Assembly (NCBI RefSeq): GCF_900102875.1
Contig: NZ_FNGH01000002.1
Location: 1 to 64,000, forward strand
Direction of reading: 5' to 3'
Source of the DNA: Franzmannia pantelleriensis
GTDB taxonomy: Bacteria > Pseudomonadota > Gammaproteobacteria > Pseudomonadales > Halomonadaceae
DNA length: 64,000 bases
This document shows, piece by piece, positions 43,766 through 55,081 of the stretch. The translations under genes were made by a program, and so were the position numbers. The first letter of the stretch is position 1, and each line of letters starts with the position of its first letter. The notes beneath the pieces are model-generated. The model searched no databases, had not been told where the DNA came from, and saw only the letters and a list, made by a program, of their open reading frames with translations.

Positions 43766-44464
43766 ATGCAAGCCTTCGATGTCATGACCTCTGATGTGAT
43801 CAGTGTCTCGGTGGATACCGAGGTACGTGAAATTGCCGGCCTGCTGATCGAGCATCGCATCAGCGCGGTGCCGGTGGTCGGGGCCGAGGACAAAGTACTG
43901 GGGATCGTCAGCGAGGGCGACCTGATGCATCGGGTCGAGACCGGTACCGAGCGTCGCAGTTCCTGGTGGCTGGCCAATCTGTTCAGCGGTACCCAGAGTG
44001 CCGGCGAGTACGTCAAGTCCCACGGGCGCAAGGCGGGCGAAATCATGACCCCCGACCCGGTGACCATCACCGAGGACACGCCCCTCGACGAGGTGGCCAA
44101 GCTGCTTGAGAAGCACCACATCAAGCGCGTGCCGGTAGTCCGCGATGGGCGGCTGGTGGGGATCGTCAGCCGTGCCAACCTGCTGCATGGTCTGGCCATG
44201 GCCGGGGTCAGCAAGGCCCAGGCACCAAGCAGCGATGACCGCGAGATCCGCGCCGCGATCATCAAGGAACTCAAGGACAACACCGACGTGCTGACTGACC
44301 ATATCAATGTGATGGTCAGCGGTGGCGAAGTGCAGCTGTGGGGGCTGGTGGAGAGCAAGCAGGAGAAGCTGGCCGTGCAGGTGGCCGCCGAAAACATCAA
44401 CGGCGTGATGCGGGTCGAGAACCATCTCGGTTTCATGCCTCGCGGCGGGCTCAGCGGTACCTGA
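43766..44464 (+). CDS. CBS-CBS-BON domain protein
   Basis: 232 residues. Two CBS motifs (MTSDVISVSVDTEVREIAGL with ISAVPVVG and GIVSEGDL; then MTPDPVTITEDTPLDEVAKL with KRVPVVRDGRLVGIVSRANL) are followed by a BON domain (about 160-225, VMVSGGEVQLWGLVES and NINGVMRVENHL). CBS pairs bind adenine nucleotides; BON domains are linked to membrane or lipid binding. The role is probably stress or energy sensing; the partner is unknown. GAGGACG precedes the start. It is a single gene between the cyo terminator and the convergent aminotransferase. Confidence 0.9.
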   Translation: MQAFDVMTSDVISVSVDTEVREIAGLLIEHRISAVPVVGAEDKVLGIVSEGDLMHRVETGTERRSSWWLANLFSGTQSAGEYVKSHGRKAGEIMTPDPVTITEDTPLDEVAKLLEKHHIKRVPVVRDGRLVGIVSRANLLHGLAMAGVSKAQAPSSDDREIRAAIIKELKDNTDVLTDHINVMVSGGEVQLWGLVESKQEKLAVQVAAENINGVMRVENHLGFMPRGGLSGT

Positions 44465-44499
44465 AGAGCGGCGCCTCACGGCGCCGCATTGGCAGATGC

Positions 44500-45621
44500 C
44501 TATTTCAGGTGAGTGAGCGCTGATTCCAGCGCCGCTACGCTGCGCTCGACGTGGTGTAGCTTGTCGAGACCGAACAGGCCGATGCGGAAGGTGCGGAAAT
44601 CGTCGCCCTCATCGCACATCAGCGGCACGCCGCCGGCGACCTGCAGCCCGGCGGCGGCAAACTTGCCGGCGATGCCGGCGTCGTCGCTGTAGCAGACCAC
44701 CACCCCGGGAGCCTCGAAGCCCGCTGCAGCAACGCTTTTGAAGCCATGCTCGCTGAGTAGGGCGCGCACCCGCTCGCCTAGCTCGAGCTGCTCGGCGCGC
44801 ACCTTGTTGAAGCCGTAGGCCTCGGTCTCGGCCATGATGTCGCGCAGCCGACGCAGACCGTCGGTGGGCATGGTGGCGTGATAGGCGTGTCCACCGTTCT
44901 CGTAGGCCTGCATGATCTCGTACCACTTGCGCAGATCGGCGGCGAAGCTCGAGCTGGTGGTGGCCGCCAGGCGCTCCAGCGCGAGCGGTGACATCATCAC
45001 CATGGCGCAGCCCGGTGAGCCGCTCCAGCCCTTCTGTGGTGCGCTGATCAGCACGTCGACGCCGGTCTTCTGCATGTCCACCCACAGCGTGCCCGAGGCG
45101 ATGCAGTCGAGCACCAGCATACCACCGACCCCATGCACGGCATCGGCCAGGTGGCGGATGTAGTCGTCGGGCAGCAGCATCCCGGCGGAGGTCTCGACGT
45201 GAGGCGCGAACACCACGTCGGGGCGTTCGGTTTCGATGGCTGCTACTGCTTCCCCGATGGGCACCGGCGCGAACGGCGCCTGGGCGCCATCGCCCTGGCG
45301 GCGCGCCTTGAGCACCGTGGCGCTGGCCGGCAGGTCGCCCATCTCGAGGATCTGTGTCCAGCGGTAGCTGAACCAGCCGTTGCGGATCGTCAGGGTCTTG
45401 CTGCCGGCTGCGAACTGGCGCGCCACGGCCTCCATGCCGAAGGTGCCGCTGCCCGGCACGATGGCCACGCCGGCGGCGCCGTAGACGCGCTTGAGGGTCG
45501 CGGAGATGTCGTTCATCACGCCCTGGAAGGCTTGGGACATGTGATTGAGCGAGCGGTCGGTGTAGACCACCGAGTATTCGAGCAGGCCGTCGGGGTCGAC
45601 GTCAGGCAGTAGTCCGGGCAT
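44500..45621 (-). CDS. Class V aminotransferase (serine/alanine-glyoxylate type)
   Basis: 373 residues, fold type I PLP enzyme. The PLP Lys is in LISAPQKGWSGSPG, the Asp contact in LVLDCIASG, and VPGSGTFGMEAVARQF is the N-terminal cofactor-binding loop. It probably transfers amino groups between Ser or Ala and glyoxylate or pyruvate. ATG 45621 has AGAGG upstream; the open frame extends 51 bases further without an RBS. It is 106 bases downstream of pta and may be separate from it. Confidence 0.85.
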   Translation of the reverse strand: MPGLLPDVDPDGLLEYSVVYTDRSLNHMSQAFQGVMNDISATLKRVYGAAGVAIVPGSGTFGMEAVARQFAAGSKTLTIRNGWFSYRWTQILEMGDLPASATVLKARRQGDGAQAPFAPVPIGEAVAAIETERPDVVFAPHVETSAGMLLPDDYIRHLADAVHGVGGMLVLDCIASGTLWVDMQKTGVDVLISAPQKGWSGSPGCAMVMMSPLALERLAATTSSSFAADLRKWYEIMQAYENGGHAYHATMPTDGLRRLRDIMAETEAYGFNKVRAEQLELGERVRALLSEHGFKSVAAAGFEAPGVVVCYSDDAGIAGKFAAAGLQVAGGVPLMCDEGDDFRTFRIGLFGLDKLHHVERSVAALESALTHLK

Positions 45622-45727
45622 GGTCAGCCTCTTGGTGTCAGCGTGGCGTGGGTCAGATAAGGGTAAGAGCATCGCGCCGCTTGGGCCAGGCGGATGCTGT
45701 CGAGATCGGCCGCATCGGCAGCAAAAT

Positions 45728-47895
45728 TTACTGAGCGGCCTGGATCGCGGTCAGCGCGATGGTGTAGACGATGTCATCGACCAGGGCGCCCCGCGAGAGA
45801 TCGTTGACCGGCTTGTTGAGGCCCTGCAGCATCGGCCCCACGCTGACCACCTTGGCGCTGCGCTGCACCGCCTTGTAGGTGGTATTGCCGGTGTTGAGAT
45901 CGGGGAACACGAACACCGTGGCCTGGCCGGCGACCGGCGAATCGGGGGCCTTCTGCCTGCCGACACTCTCGATCGCCGCGGCGTCGTACTGCAACGGGCC
46001 GTCGATCAGCAGCTCTGGGGCGCGCTGGCGGGCGATGCGGGTCGCCTCGCGGACCTTGTCGACGTCGGAGCCAGTGCCCGACTCCCCGGTGGAGTAGCTG
46101 ATCATTGCCACCTTGGGCTCTATGCCGAAGGCCTTGGCCGAGCGCGCGCTCTGGATGGCGATCTCGGCCAGCGCCTCGGCGTCGGGGTCGGGGTTGACCG
46201 CGCAGTCGCCGTAGACCACCACCTGCTCGGGCAGCAGCATGAAGAAGATCGACGACACCAGCTGGTAGTCCGGCGCGGTCTTGATCAGCTGGAAGGCCGG
46301 GCGCACCGTGTTGGCGGTGGTGTGAACCGCGCCCGACACCAGGCCGTCGACCTCGCCACGATGCAGCATCATGGTGCCCAGTACCACCGTGTCCTGGAGC
46401 TGGGCCTCGGCCATCGGCTCGTTGATCTTGCCGCGTCGGCGTTCGACCATGTCGGCGACGTAGTCGTGATAGATGCTTTCCGGGTCGATGATCTCGAGTC
46501 CCTCGGGCAGCGCGATGCCGCGGCTGCGTGCCACGCTCTCGACCTCCTCGCGCTTGGCCAGCAGCACGCAGTCGGCGATGCCGCGGCGCTGGCAGAGCGC
46601 GGCGGCCTCCACGGTGCGCGGCTCGTTGCCCTCCGGCAGCACGATGCGCTTGTGCGCCTGCTGGGCCTTCTTGACCAGCTGATGGCGAAACGCCGATGGC
46701 GACAGGCGGCGGATATAGCCGCGACTGAGGTGATCCTTGAGCCACTGCAGGTCGATATGCGCGGCGACGAAGTGGGCCACCTGCTCGGCGCGTTCCAGGT
46801 CGTCGGCGGGGATCTCATTGCTCATCTGGGTCAGGTGCTGGACGGTGGTGAAGCTGTCGGTGTCCACCGCCAGTACCGGCAGCCCGGTCTTGAGTGCCGG
46901 ACGGCAGGCGTCGATCATATCGTCGTTGGGCAGGTAGCCGTTGGTCAGCATCACCCCCGCCAGTGGCGTACCGTTCATGGTCATTAGCGCCGCGGCGAGC
47001 ACGATGTCGTCGCGGTCGCCGGAGGTGACGATCAGGCTGCCGGGCTTGAACACCTTGAGCGCATGGGCGGCGCTGCGTCCGCACAGGCTGGTACTCAGCA
47101 CCCGCCGGCTGGCGGCTTCACCTTCGTTGAGCCAGCGCGCGCCGAGGGCTTCGGCGACATCCTTGATGCGCGGCACGCTGAGGGTATCGCTGAAGGGCAC
47201 CACGCCGATCAGATGGAAGCGGTCGGTGGCCAGTGCCGGCGAGTGGCGACGCAGCTCTTCGAGCAGGCCTGCATCGAGGGTCACGTTGGCGGCGCCCGGG
47301 GCAATGGGCTGCTCGCTGGCGGGCGGTGCTGGCAGGCCCTTCATGCGCATCAAAATGCAGCCCATGGTACGCGTCGAGCTGACCCCGCCGAAGCTGCGCG
47401 AGTGCATGTCGAGCTGCTCTGCCAGCTCGCGTGGCGCCGCCAGATCGCCGCTGCCCACGAAGATGATGCGGGCGTTCAAGGCCTGAGCCAGCTGGGTATT
47501 GAGCTGGTTGGCATAGGTGCTGTGCTCGGTGGGCACCAATCCCTCTACTACCACGATGTCCTGGGTGGTGTCCGCCGTGCTGGCGGCCTGCTGGTGCAGT
47601 TCGACCACCGATTCCAGCAGCTCGTCGAGCTGGTCCTCACGTAGCAGCCGTTCAAGGCGCTCCTGGGTGATCGGCTCCGGAGGCGTGCGCCCCAGCGCGC
47701 GGGCCACCAGAGCACTGGAGCGGTCGGGGCCGCTGCCGTTGAGCTCGCGCTGCATGAACGGCTTGAGGAAGCCGGCCTTCATGCCGATGAAGTCGAGCGC
47801 CTGGATCAGTCCCAGGCAGGCTGAGGTAAGGCCGGCGCCCACCGAGGTGGGTACCAACAGCAGGGTCTGGACCTGGCGATCGTTGGGTAGTGGGG

Positions 47896-47899
<4 letters not shown>
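45728..47899 (-). CDS. pta: Phosphate acetyltransferase (long form)
   Basis: 723 residues. It interconverts acetyl-CoA and acetyl phosphate. The N-terminal P-loop-like domain ([19 protein letters not shown]) and a DRTGG-type middle domain precede the catalytic PTA domain (about 390-715), with [34 protein letters not shown] and [18 protein letters not shown]. This is the regulated long type found in E. coli. Its start overlaps the ackA end by four bases, so the order is ackA-pta. Confidence 0.96.
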
Positions 47900-49071
<1,172 letters not shown>

Positions 49072-49118
49072 GGGCGCACTATTGACCTGTGTCGTGAAGC
49101 GTCAAGAACTAAGACCTT

Positions 49119-49127
49119 AGTATAACA
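49119..49127 (-). promoter_or_regulatory. Extended -10 promoter for ackA-pta
   Basis: On the minus strand TGTTATACT fits the extended -10 pattern (TGn then TATAAT-like) about 50 bases before ackA. No good -35 box is seen at the right distance, which is normal for extended -10 promoters. Confidence 0.4.
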
Positions 49128-49242
49128 TCTTGCGTCATTGGCTAAATCGATGGGGTAGGTGGCTCGCTGCAGCACTGGGTTTGCCGCGGGATTTATGCTC
49201 TGATACGCAATTGAATTAGCCTGCTATCGATTGGATGACCGA

Positions 49243-50166
49243 ATGCCCGCGACCGACCCTAGCGCTGCCCTGCTGCCTCGCCATCTGGCCATCGTTCTGC
49301 TGCTGAGTGTGGCATGCCTGTTCGCTGCTAACCATGTGGCCGCGCGGTTGGCCTTCGACGATGGCACCGGCCTGCTGCTGGCGATCATGGCCCGCTCGAG
49401 TCTGGCGCTGGTGGTGCTGGGTACGCTGCTGGTGATCAAGCGCACGCCGCTGCGACTGCCCGCCGGCAGCTGGCCCTGGCAGCTCGGCGTCGGGCTGCTG
49501 ATCACGCTGCAGAGTGTGTTCCTGTACTCGGCGGTGGCGCGGTTGCCGGTGGCAGTGGCGCTGCTGCTGATGAATACCTTTCCGATCATCTTGGCATTGC
49601 TGACCTGGGCGCTGGGCGGTGCCCGGCCGACGCTGCGGGCGACCCTGATCATGGCGGTGATTCTGATAGGGCTGGTGGTGGTGCTCGACGTGCCCACCTG
49701 GCTGGCCGATCCAGCGCAGATGGGGGATGACTGGGTAACCGGGGTGGCCTTCGGCATCGGGGCAGCGACGGTGTTTTCCTGCGCGCTATGGATCACCGAC
49801 CGTCGCCTGGCGCGGGTCAGCAATACCCTGCGCACCTTCCTGACCATGGGCGTGGTGCTGCTCAGCATGCTGGTTGCTGGCGTGGCAGGGCTGGTGCCTG
49901 GTGGCCTGGCGCTACCCGCTACCGTGAGTGGCTGGAGCGGCCTGACGGCGTTGGCGCTGCTCTACGGGATCGGTTTCTCGATACTGTTCGTGTCGCTGCC
50001 GCGTCTGAATATGGCGCGCAATGCGCCGGTGATGAACATCGAACCGGTGGCCTCGCTGGTGCTGGGCTACATCGTACTGGGGCAGATGCTGGGCCCGATG
50101 CAGCTGCTGGGTGGCGCCATCGTGCTGGGGGGGATAGTCGTGCTGGGGTTATCGCGTCGCGCTTGA
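49243..50166 (+). CDS. EamA/DMT-family transporter
   Basis: 307 residues with ten membrane helices in two EamA repeats (about 15-145 and 165-305). Helix examples are LAIVLLLSVACLFAANHVAA, PVAVALLLMNTFPIILALLTW and APVMNIEPVASLVLGYIVLG. DMT exporters move amino acids, nucleotides or other metabolites; the substrate is unknown. ATG 49243 is preferred, since an in-frame TTG at 49231 has no better signal. It is divergent from ackA, with 171 bases between them. Confidence 0.88.
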   Translation: MPATDPSAALLPRHLAIVLLLSVACLFAANHVAARLAFDDGTGLLLAIMARSSLALVVLGTLLVIKRTPLRLPAGSWPWQLGVGLLITLQSVFLYSAVARLPVAVALLLMNTFPIILALLTWALGGARPTLRATLIMAVILIGLVVVLDVPTWLADPAQMGDDWVTGVAFGIGAATVFSCALWITDRRLARVSNTLRTFLTMGVVLLSMLVAGVAGLVPGGLALPATVSGWSGLTALALLYGIGFSILFVSLPRLNMARNAPVMNIEPVASLVLGYIVLGQMLGPMQLLGGAIVLGGIVVLGLSRRA

Positions 50167-50287
50167 GAGGCAGGGGGCACTTCATGCAAGAAGCGTGAAA
50201 ATGACGTTCTCTCATTTGTCTTACGTCGGGCAATGATCCACACTGACCAGGAGTTAGGAAACGCTGTTTCTAAACAGGAGGTGTGTG

Positions 50288-50791
50288 ATGAAAAGACTAC
50301 TCTCGGCAAGCGCTATCGCCATGATCGCCGCTGTCGGTGCCAGCGCGGCTCACGCCCAGCAGGCGCAGACCTTCTACCCGCAGGGTTATGTCGGTGGTGA
50401 CGCCATGTTCTGGGACCTCAACCCAGACCAGGGCCCCAGTCGTGACGACGTGGGTCTGCGTCTGCGTGGTGGCGCCCAGATCAACGACTATTTCGCCGTT
50501 GAAGGCCATCTTGGTGGCGGCGGCTCCGACGGCCCGGTCGAGCTCGACTACCTGATCGGCGCCTATGCCAAGGGCATCCTGCCGATCGCCGACGAGATTC
50601 GTCTCTATGGCCTGGCCGGCTTCACCGAGGTGGACTTCGACGTCGACAGCGAGAGCGGCTTCTCCTATGGGGCCGGCGCGGAATTCGACGTGGCCCAGAA
50701 CCTCTCGGTGGGCGCCGACTACATGCGCTATCTCGACAAGTCGAACTACACCTTCGACGCTGCCAGCGTCGGCCTGCGCTATCGTTTCTAA
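50288..50791 (+). CDS. Small outer-membrane beta-barrel protein
   Basis: 167 residues. A signal peptide (LLSASAIAMIAAVGASAAHA) is followed by an eight-stranded barrel-like pattern ending in a C-terminal Phe (AASVGLRYRF), as recognised by the BAM complex. It belongs broadly to the OmpA/porin-like small barrels; the specific function is unknown. A strong AGGAGGTGTGTG precedes ATG 50288. The 121-base upstream region has a GAAAC-GCT-GTTTC inverted repeat at 50258-50270 that may be an operator. Confidence 0.85.
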   Translation: MKRLLSASAIAMIAAVGASAAHAQQAQTFYPQGYVGGDAMFWDLNPDQGPSRDDVGLRLRGGAQINDYFAVEGHLGGGGSDGPVELDYLIGAYAKGILPIADEIRLYGLAGFTEVDFDVDSESGFSYGAGAEFDVAQNLSVGADYMRYLDKSNYTFDAASVGLRYRF

Positions 50792-50815
50792 GCGCTAAGC
50801 TAATACCAGTGACGT

Positions 50816-50844
50816 CGCGCCCCCGGCCATCGGTCGGGGGCGCG
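50816..50844. terminator. Bidirectional hairpin between the barrel protein and matB
   Basis: Perfect 10-bp stem CGCGCCCCCG / CGGGGGCGCG with a nine-base loop between convergent genes. No T-tract. Confidence 0.6.
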
Positions 50845-50861
50845 GTCGTATGCAGGTTAGG

Positions 50862-52379
50862 TCAGCGGTAAGTGGCGTCGTATTCGCGGCGCAGCTGGTT
50901 CTTCTGCACCTTGCCCATGGTGTTACGGGGCAGGCTGTCGACGAAGAAGACCCGCTTGGGCCGCTTGTACTTGGCTAGCCGACCGTCTAGGTGGGCGAGC
51001 ACCTCGCCCTCGTCGAGGGGGGCGCCTGCCTGACGCACCACCACGGCAGTGACCCCCTCGCCAAAGTCGGGATGGGGCAGGCCGATCACCGCCGACTCCT
51101 GCACCCCATCCAGCTCGTCGATCAGCTGCTCGACTTCCTTGGGATAGACGTTGTAGCCGCCGGAGATTACCAGGTCCTTGTCGCGACCGACGATATGCAC
51201 GTAGCCGCGCTCGTCGACCATGGCCAGATCGCCGGTGATGAAGAAGCCATCATCGAGTAGCTCCTCGCGGGTCTTCTCGGGCATCCGCCAGTAGCCGACG
51301 AAGACGTTGGGACCGCGGATCTGCAGCATGCCAATCGCGCCCTGAGGTACCGCCTCGCCGCTCTCGCGGTCGGTGATGCGGTACTCCACGCCGGGCAGCG
51401 GCATGCCCACGGTGCCGGCGCGACGTTCCCCCTCATACGGATTGGAGAGGTTCATGTTGGTCTCGGTCATGCCGTAGCGCTCGAGGATGGCGTGGCCGGT
51501 CAGGCGCTCGAAGGCCTCATGGGTTTCGGCGGTGAGCGGTGCCGATCCCGACACGAACAGGCGCATATTGGCGGTCATCTCAGGCGTCAGGCGTGAGTCC
51601 TGTACCAGGCGGGTATAGAAGGTCGGCACGCCCATCATCACCGTGCCTCGCGGCATCTCCTCGAAGATCACATCAGCGTCGAACTTTGGCAGAAACAGCA
51701 TGCTCGAGCCGGTCATCAGGGTGACGTTGCAGGCCACGAACAGCCCGTGGGTGTGGAAGATCGGCAGGGCGTGGATCAGCCGGTCCTCGGCGCAGAAGTG
51801 CCAGGCCTGGCGCAGTGTCTCGGCGTTGGAACCGAGGTTGCGATGGGTCAGCATGGCGCCCTTGGAACGTCCGGTGGTGCCCGAGGTGTAGAGGATCGCG
51901 GCCAGATCGCGCTCGCCGAGTTCGGCGATCTCTTCGCGGGGCGTGGCAGCTGCGGCCTTGTCCATCAGGCTGCCGTCGGTGGCGCTGCTCAGGGTCTCGA
52001 CGGCGGGGCAGCCGGTCTCGCCGGCAAGCTGACGGGCCTGGGCGGCATCCGCAGGACGGCAGACGAACAGCGCCGGCTCGGCGTCGTTGAGAAAATAGCG
52101 AATCTCCTCCCCGGTATAGCCGGTGTTGAGCGGCAGGTAGACGGCGCCGCTGCGCAGGCAGGCGAGATACAGCAGGATCGCCTCGGGGCTCTTGTCGACC
52201 TGCACTGCGACTCTATCCCCCTGCTGTACGCCGAGCTCACTCAGGGCACCGGCCAGCCTGGCGCTCTCGGCGAGGGCATCGGCGTAGGAGTAACCTCGCC
52301 CCTCGCGGGTGGTGATGAAGTCGGCATCGCCGCGTGCCTGCATGCGCTCGGCAAAGGTCGCGAAGAGGTTGTGGTTCAT
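50862..52379 (-). CDS. matB: Malonyl-CoA synthetase
   Basis: 505 residues, of the acyl-adenylating superfamily. It activates malonate with ATP and CoA. The P-loop is in AAILYTSGTTGRSKGAML, the A5 motif in ERYGMTETNMNL, the A7/A8 hinge in FITGDLAMVDERGYVHIVGR followed by KDLVISGGYNVYPKEVE, and the A10 Lys in NTMGKVQKNQLR. The assignment to MatB rather than a generic ligase relies on the adjacent malonyl-CoA decarboxylase gene (four-base overlap) and the TRAP genes. Confidence 0.92.
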   Translation of the reverse strand: MNHNLFATFAERMQARGDADFITTREGRGYSYADALAESARLAGALSELGVQQGDRVAVQVDKSPEAILLYLACLRSGAVYLPLNTGYTGEEIRYFLNDAEPALFVCRPADAAQARQLAGETGCPAVETLSSATDGSLMDKAAAATPREEIAELGERDLAAILYTSGTTGRSKGAMLTHRNLGSNAETLRQAWHFCAEDRLIHALPIFHTHGLFVACNVTLMTGSSMLFLPKFDADVIFEEMPRGTVMMGVPTFYTRLVQDSRLTPEMTANMRLFVSGSAPLTAETHEAFERLTGHAILERYGMTETNMNLSNPYEGERRAGTVGMPLPGVEYRITDRESGEAVPQGAIGMLQIRGPNVFVGYWRMPEKTREELLDDGFFITGDLAMVDERGYVHIVGRDKDLVISGGYNVYPKEVEQLIDELDGVQESAVIGLPHPDFGEGVTAVVVRQAGAPLDEGEVLAHLDGRLAKYKRPKRVFFVDSLPRNTMGKVQKNQLRREYDATYR

Positions 52380-53731
52380 GTGGGGCTCTCTCCCGTGGTC
52401 AGCTTCCTGGCGCGCTTGGTGAGGTCCTTGACCTCGCTGGAGCGTGCGACATTGGCGTTGGCAATATAGTTTTCATGGTTACGCTCGATGTCATCGAGTA
52501 CGTAGAGGTAGTTGACCATCAGCCCGGCGGCTTGGCTAAGCCCCTTGGAGGAGGTGTCGCCCAGCCAGTTGATGCGATGCAGCTGGGCACCGTTGCCGAG
52601 GTGGAAGCGGGCCACCGGGTTGAGCGGCAGTCCGCTACGGTGCTTGGCCTCGACCAGGTACTTCGCCGCCAAGGGCTTGATGATGGCGCCCAGCGAGTCG
52701 GCGAGTTCGGGCTGTCGATGCCAGTCCGGTGCATCCAGTCCCTCGAGCGCGTCGCGGGTTGCGCTGGTCAGGCCGCCGCCCTCACGCTGTGCGCTCAGCC
52801 ATTGGGCGAAGCCGGGCACCGGCGACAGCGTCACGAAGTGCTTGACCTGTGGCAGCTCCTGCTTGAGTTCCTGGACCACCTGTTTGATCAGGAAATTGCC
52901 AAACGAGATGCCACGCAGGCCAGTCTGGCAGTTGCTGATGCCAAAGAAGGCCGCGGTATCGGCATCCTCGGGTTCTTCCACGCCGGCATCTTCACCGGCC
53001 AGGATCGGCTGGATGCGACTCGGTAGGCCTTTGTGCAGCGCCACTTCAACGAAGATCAGCGGCTCGTCGCCGATCGCCGGGTGAAAGAAAGCAAAGCAAC
53101 GTCGATGGCGGGCGTCGAGGCGGCGGCGCAGGTCGTCCCAGTCCTGGATTTCATGCACCGCCTCGTAGCGAATGATCTTCTCCAGGATCGACGCTGGAGT
53201 GTTCCAGTCGATACGCCTGAGGACCAGGAAGCCGCGGTTGAACCAGGAGCCGAACAGGTGGGCAAAATCGGCATCGATGGCCTGCAGTGCGGGAGCTTCC
53301 TTGAGGAGGCCGAGCAGGTCCTCGCGCATCTTGACCAGCTGGTAGGTGCCGCCACTGGCCAGGTTGAGGCGCCGGAACAGCTCCTGGCGACGTGGCTCGC
53401 AGGCCTCGAACAGCGTCTGAAGGCTGCTGTTGTCACGCGCGTCCCGATAGGCCGAGTAGGCGGCGTCGATGTGTGCTGGGTCAGCGGCGAAGGCGTCAGC
53501 CAGTGCGTGAAAGAACGCACGCTTATGCTCCTCGTCGAGATGCTGGTAGATCGCCAGCGCGCGACTTGCCAGGGTGATGCTGGAGGCTTCTCCATCACTC
53601 TCCAACAGCTCATGACACGCCTCCACCAGCACGCTGTGGTCATGAACCGCGGCATCGCCCTGGCGTCGCCACAGCAGCGCATCACGCTGAGTGATGTTGT
53701 TGAACAACTCCTGCAGGAACGACATGTTCAT
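52376..53731 (-). CDS. Malonyl-CoA decarboxylase
   Basis: 451 residues. It converts malonyl-CoA to acetyl-CoA plus CO2. An N-terminal helical domain (to about residue 170) is followed by the catalytic GNAT-like domain with AAFFGISNCQTGLRGISFGN and the His-x-x-x-Ser catalytic segment HFVTLSPVPGF. The C-terminal HRINWLGDTSSKGLSQAAGL is also typical. It is called MatA in rhizobial mat operons. It overlaps matB and follows the TRAP genes. There is a second in-frame ATG six bases after the first. Confidence 0.94.
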   Translation of the reverse strand: MNMSFLQELFNNITQRDALLWRRQGDAAVHDHSVLVEACHELLESDGEASSITLASRALAIYQHLDEEHKRAFFHALADAFAADPAHIDAAYSAYRDARDNSSLQTLFEACEPRRQELFRRLNLASGGTYQLVKMREDLLGLLKEAPALQAIDADFAHLFGSWFNRGFLVLRRIDWNTPASILEKIIRYEAVHEIQDWDDLRRRLDARHRRCFAFFHPAIGDEPLIFVEVALHKGLPSRIQPILAGEDAGVEEPEDADTAAFFGISNCQTGLRGISFGNFLIKQVVQELKQELPQVKHFVTLSPVPGFAQWLSAQREGGGLTSATRDALEGLDAPDWHRQPELADSLGAIIKPLAAKYLVEAKHRSGLPLNPVARFHLGNGAQLHRINWLGDTSSKGLSQAAGLMVNYLYVLDDIERNHENYIANANVARSSEVKDLTKRARKLTTGESPT

Positions 53732-53744
53732 TGACCTACTCCCG

Positions 53745-55079
53745 TTAGCCCATAATCAGGTTGGGTAGCCACAAGGCAATGCCGGGGAAGAAGCACAGCA
53801 GGATGATCCCCAGCACCATGCACAATGCATAGGGCAGGCTACCCACGAGGATGTTGCGCAGTGAAATGTCAGGGGCAATGCCCTTGATGATGAACAGGTT
53901 GAGTCCCACCGGTGGCGTGATCAATCCGATCTCCAGGTTGATGGTCAGGATCACCGCGAACCAGTAGGGATCGAAGTTGGCAGCCAGGATGATCGGTAGC
54001 AGGATCGGTGCGGTCATCACGATCACCGCCACCGGTGGCAGGAAGAAGCCGGCCACCAGCAGGAACAGGTTGATGATGCCCATCAGCACCCAGCGGTTCA
54101 CCTCCATGTCGGCGATGGCGGCCGCGATGGTTTGGGTAATGAACATCGAGGAGAGGGCATAGGCGAACACCTCTGCGGTGGCAATGACCAGCATGATCAT
54201 CACGCTTTCGCGCAGCGAGTCTCGCATGATCAGCTTGACCGGCTTGACCTGCCACATGCGGTAGATCAGCACCGCCAGTGCCACGCACAGGAAGGCTCCC
54301 ACGCCGGCTGCTTCTGACGGTGTGGCTACCCCGCCGTAAAGGGCGAACAGGATGCCGGCGATCACCGCCAGGAACGGCACGACCCGCACCAGCGCCTTGA
54401 GGTTGGTATCGACGTTGGCCTTGATATTCTCCTTGACCCGCTCGGCGGTCTGCGCCATCGGGTTGTTGTAGCCGCCTTCGAGACGGCAGGCGATCATGGT
54501 CCAGATCATGAACAGGCCGGCAAGCATTATCCCGGGCAGCACACCCGCCATGAACAGCCGCCCTATCGAGGTCTCGGTGGAGATGCCGTAGATGATCATG
54601 GTCACCGAGGGCGGAATCAGGATGCCCAGTGTGCCGCCGGCAGCGATGCATCCAGCGGCCACGCCGTCGGGATAGCCGCGGGTGCGCATCTCGGGGATGC
54701 CCATCTTGCCGATGGCGGCGCAGGTGGCGGGCGAAGAGCCGGATAGCGCGGAAAAGATGGTACAGGCGCCGATGTTGGAAACGGCGAGACCACCCGGCAG
54801 GCGCCCCATCCACAGATCCAGCGAGCGATAGAGGTCGCGGCCAGTGGGAGAAGAGGCCACTGCCGCGCCCATCAGGATGAACATCGGGATTGCCACGAAG
54901 CCAAATTCGGCGATGCGGTCGAAAAAGGTCTCGCCGAAATAGACCAGTTCAGGTAGACCGCGGTCATACATCAGGGCGAGCAGAGAGACGCCGCCAAGGG
55001 CGAAGGCGATGGGCGTGCCGATGGCCATCAGCACGACCAGCGCGACGGCAACGATGATACCCAGGGTAATCGGATCCAT
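53745..55079 (-). CDS. dctM: TRAP transporter large permease (probable malonate uptake)
   Basis: 444 residues, about 12 helices, DctM family: AIPMFILMGAAVASSPTGRDLY, GGLAVSNIGACTIFSALSG, GGTLGILIPPSVTMIIYG and the C-terminal EIGLITPPVGLNLF. It provides the ion-coupled translocation path. GGGGAGA precedes the start. It sits between dctQ and the malonyl-CoA enzymes, so malonate or a related dicarboxylate is the likely substrate, as for MatPQM in Sinorhizobium (inference). Confidence 0.94.
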   Translation of the reverse strand: MDPITLGIIVAVALVVLMAIGTPIAFALGGVSLLALMYDRGLPELVYFGETFFDRIAEFGFVAIPMFILMGAAVASSPTGRDLYRSLDLWMGRLPGGLAVSNIGACTIFSALSGSSPATCAAIGKMGIPEMRTRGYPDGVAAGCIAAGGTLGILIPPSVTMIIYGISTETSIGRLFMAGVLPGIMLAGLFMIWTMIACRLEGGYNNPMAQTAERVKENIKANVDTNLKALVRVVPFLAVIAGILFALYGGVATPSEAAGVGAFLCVALAVLIYRMWQVKPVKLIMRDSLRESVMIMLVIATAEVFAYALSSMFITQTIAAAIADMEVNRWVLMGIINLFLLVAGFFLPPVAVIVMTAPILLPIILAANFDPYWFAVILTINLEIGLITPPVGLNLFIIKGIAPDISLRNILVGSLPYALCMVLGIILLCFFPGIALWLPNLIMG

Positions 55080-55081
55080 GC

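Noticed and set aside
45620-46987. 455-codon plus-strand frame opposite pta
   Set aside because: Antisense shadow; pta motifs on the minus strand are clear.
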